The translations under genes were made by a program, and so were the position numbers. This document shows positions 5,536-7,216 of a stretch of 7,216 nucleotides of DNA, piece after piece. Each line of letters opens with the position of its first letter. The first letter of the stretch is position 1. The stretch is from an uncultured Coprococcus sp. GTDB lineage: Bacteria > Bacillota > Clostridia > Lachnospirales > Lachnospiraceae. The notes beneath the pieces were generated by a model, which worked only from the letters and a program-made list of their open reading frames with translations, ran no database searches and was not told where the DNA came from. The DNA lies in NCBI GenBank assembly GCA_900557435.1, contig USSH01000122.1:1-7216 (forward strand), in the 5' to 3' direction.

Positions 5536-6969
5536 TTAGTATGCACGTCCGAAGTATACCATCTTCTTTGCTGGCTTTCCGCAGTGTACACATACATCTG
5601 AGAGATGCTCCTGTGCAAATGGCATACATCTTGTGGATGCACCTGTCTCGTCCTTGATTGCTTCCTCACAAGCTGTCTCGCCGCACCACATAGCCTTCAC
5701 AAAGCCCTGCTCGTTGTCGATGATGTTCTTAAACTCATCCCAGTTAAGAGCTGCATGTGTATGTGAATCTCTGTGAGCCTTTGCTCTCTCAAACATATCC
5801 TTCTGGATAGTCTCAAGAAGCTCTCCAACCTTTGTATCTATCTCGTCAAGTGATACTGTGATCTTCTCTCTTGTGTCACGACGAACCAGAACTGCCTGAT
5901 TTGCCTCGATATCCTTTGGTCCGATCTCAACTCTGATAGGGATACCTCTCATCTCCTGCTCTGAGAACTTCCAACCTGGGCTCTTGTCGCTGTCATCAAC
6001 CTTTACTCTGAAAGCTCCAAGCTTCTCACGGAGCTCTGCTGCCTTCTCAAGCACTCCTGCCTTCTTCTGCATGATAGGAATGATCATGACCTGAGTTGGA
6101 GCAACCTTTGGTGGAAGTACAAGACCTGAATTGTCTCCGTGAACCATGATGATGGCTCCGATAAGTCTTGTTGTCATACCCCATGATGTCTGATGAACAT
6201 ACTTGAGCTTGTTGTCCTTGTCTGTAAACTGTATTCCAAATGCCTTGGCAAATCCATCTCCGAAGTTGTGGCTTGTTCCTGACTGGAGTGCCTTGCCATC
6301 GTGCATAAGTGCCTCTATTGTGTAAGTTGCCTCTGCTCCGGCAAACTTCTCCTTCTCTGTCTTCTGTCCACGGATAACCGGCATAGCCAGAACATCCTCA
6401 CAGAAATCAGCATACAGATTCAGCATCTGTATTGTTCTTGCCTCAGCCTCCTCGGCTGTCGCATGAGCTGTGTGTCCCTCCTGCCACAGGAATTCTCTTG
6501 AACGAAGGAAAGGTCTTGTCTCCTTCTCCCAACGCATAACTGAACACCACTGATTATATACCTTTGGCAGATCACGATATGACTGAATATCATTCTTGTA
6601 GAAATCGCAGAACAGAGTCTCTGATGTAGGTCTTACACACATACGCTCTGTAAGAGGATTGAGTCCACCATATGTAACCCATGCTACCTCCGGTGCAAAT
6701 CCCTCAACGTGATCCTTTTCCTTCTCAAGAAGGCTCTCTGGAATAAGCATAGGCATGTACACATTCTCCACTCCTGTTGCCTTGAATCTCTCATCAAGCT
6801 GCTTCTGTATAAGCTCCCAGATTGCATATCCTGCGGGCTTGATAGCCATACATCCCTTCACGTTGGTATACGCGATAAGTCCTGCCTTGAGGACAACGTC
6901 AGTATACCACTGTGCAAAATCTTCATCCATGGAAGTAATAGCTTCAACCATCTTCTTATCGTTTGCCAT
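5536..6969 (-). CDS. proS: Prolyl-tRNA synthetase, archaeal/eukaryal type
   Basis: This class II aminoacyl-tRNA synthetase charges tRNA-Pro with proline in the cytosol. At 477 residues it lacks the large editing insertion of the common bacterial form, which has about 570 residues. It belongs to the shorter archaeal/eukaryal-like group found in some Clostridia, mycoplasmas and Thermus. Motif 1 ends in YMPMLIPES (71-79). RPTSE at 113-117 lines the active site. Motif 2 is the [14 protein letters not shown] stretch (156-169). Motif 3 is GMTTRLIG (264-271). The anticodon-binding domain begins near [11 protein letters not shown] (289-299). The C-terminal domain has Cys429, Cys434, Cys460 and Cys463, suited to bind zinc, and the chain ends in YFGRAY with a terminal Tyr, as in Thermus ProRS. 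The ATG follows AAGGAG (6979-6984) at good spacing. The leader (6970-7110) has no T-box sequence, and I find no convincing promoter. A strong terminator follows the gene. Confidence 0.96.
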   Translation of the reverse strand: MANDKKMVEAITSMDEDFAQWYTDVVLKAGLIAYTNVKGCMAIKPAGYAIWELIQKQLDERFKATGVENVYMPMLIPESLLEKEKDHVEGFAPEVAWVTYGGLNPLTERMCVRPTSETLFCDFYKNDIQSYRDLPKVYNQWCSVMRWEKETRPFLRSREFLWQEGHTAHATAEEAEARTIQMLNLYADFCEDVLAMPVIRGQKTEKEKFAGAEATYTIEALMHDGKALQSGTSHNFGDGFAKAFGIQFTDKDNKLKYVHQTSWGMTTRLIGAIIMVHGDNSGLVLPPKVAPTQVMIIPIMQKKAGVLEKAAELREKLGAFRVKVDDSDKSPGWKFSEQEMRGIPIRVEIGPKDIEANQAVLVRRDTREKITVSLDEIDTKVGELLETIQKDMFERAKAHRDSHTHAALNWDEFKNIIDNEQGFVKAMWCGETACEEAIKDETGASTRCMPFAQEHLSDVCVHCGKPAKKMVYFGRAY

Positions 6970-7104
6970 CTTATTTATCTCCTTATTCTAAAACATTCTA
7001 TATCTGCTGCTGCAATCTCTTAGCCGCAACTCAATTAATTTAGAATTGTCACTATCATTCATTTTTATCTGAACTACTTAATTGCATACACTCTTTAATC
7101 TACA

Positions 7105-7151
7105 AAATTTCAGGGCGGATGTCAACACGAAACGTGTCGGCATCCGCCCTG
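7105..7151 (-). terminator. Terminator hairpin of the gene entering from the right
   Basis: An 11-pair GC-rich stem (7141-7151 with 7111-7121) continues into a further imperfect stem (7133-7140 with 7122-7129) and closes with a three-base loop. On the minus strand it is followed by AAATTTTG, a short U-tract. It begins 14 bases past the stop at 7166. The stem is strong and the U-tract modest. On the plus strand the nearest T-run starts nine bases away, so it acts mainly leftward. Confidence 0.7.
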
Positions 7152-7165
7152 TGAACACCTTTTTC

Positions 7166-7216
7166 TTAGAACTCATCCAGATCCAATATCGCAAATGCTC
7201 CGCCCTCCGGCTCATG
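7166..7216 (-). CDS. C-terminal end of an unidentified gene (partial)
   Basis: The frame is open from the window edge to a TAA at 7166-7168. It encodes the last 16 residues, HEPEGGAFAILDLDEF, an acidic tail. The strong hairpin right after the stop supports a true gene end. I do not recognise the family from this fragment. Its 197-base distance from proS and the intervening terminator suggest separate transcription. Confidence 0.6.
   Translation of the reverse strand, partial: HEPEGGAFAILDLDEF

Noticed and set aside
6709..7023. Plus-strand open frames over the start of proS
   Set aside because: These are shadow frames of proS: low-complexity Leu/Cys/Ser-rich products with no family features.
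6970..7110. T-box riboswitch leader for proS
   Set aside because: The minus-strand leader lacks the conserved T-box bulge sequence and an antiterminator/terminator pair, and the only strong hairpin belongs to the preceding gene.
7111..7164. Bidirectional terminator with a plus-strand T-run
   Set aside because: The TTTTT at 7160-7164 starts nine bases after the stem, too far for plus-strand termination, and no plus-strand gene ends there.

Overview
The window looks like chromosomal DNA of a low-to-mid G+C Gram-positive anaerobe of the Clostridia, most likely a Lachnospiraceae member. The grounds are strong AGGAGG-type ribosome binding sites, a CotS-family spore-coat-type protein, a 477-residue archaeal/eukaryal-type prolyl-tRNA synthetase, and the codon style. 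This placement is inferred from gene content, not from a search. All supported genes lie on the minus strand, so transcription runs from right to left.

From right to left (transcription order): the last 16 codons of an unidentified gene (7166-7216) end at a strong hairpin. Next comes proS (5536-6969), closed by a clear intrinsic terminator. A compact A+T-rich type II toxin-antitoxin module follows: a Phd/YefM-like antitoxin and a RelE/ParE-like toxin, behind a promoter region with repeated CCATAAT boxes. The toxin stop codon overlaps the start codon of cca, the tRNA CCA-adding enzyme. The addiction module and an important tRNA-maturation gene therefore appear to form one translationally coupled operon.

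Below cca lies a 360-base non-coding gap (3113-3472). It is dominated by an element of about 250 bases (3119-3366) made of two long imperfect inverted arms around a small apical loop. It reads either as a MITE-like palindromic repeat or as a large structured RNA or leader. Its left end supplies the ribosome binding site of the next gene and also looks like a transcription terminator. That gene is a CotS-like coat/kinase-fold protein with degenerate catalytic residues (2120-3112). A good vegetative promoter overlapping its 3' end drives a phosphoglucomutase-type phosphohexomutase (217-1968), which ends at a terminator hairpin. The first 120 bases hold a possible promoter and start for another leftward gene.

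The gene set is mostly housekeeping: tRNA charging, tRNA 3'-end maturation and sugar-phosphate interconversion. The parts worth a second look are the palindromic element with its possible attenuator, the toxin-antitoxin/cca fusion operon, and the repeat-bearing promoter of that operon. I found no CRISPR array, tRNA, rRNA, T-box leader or transposase gene.
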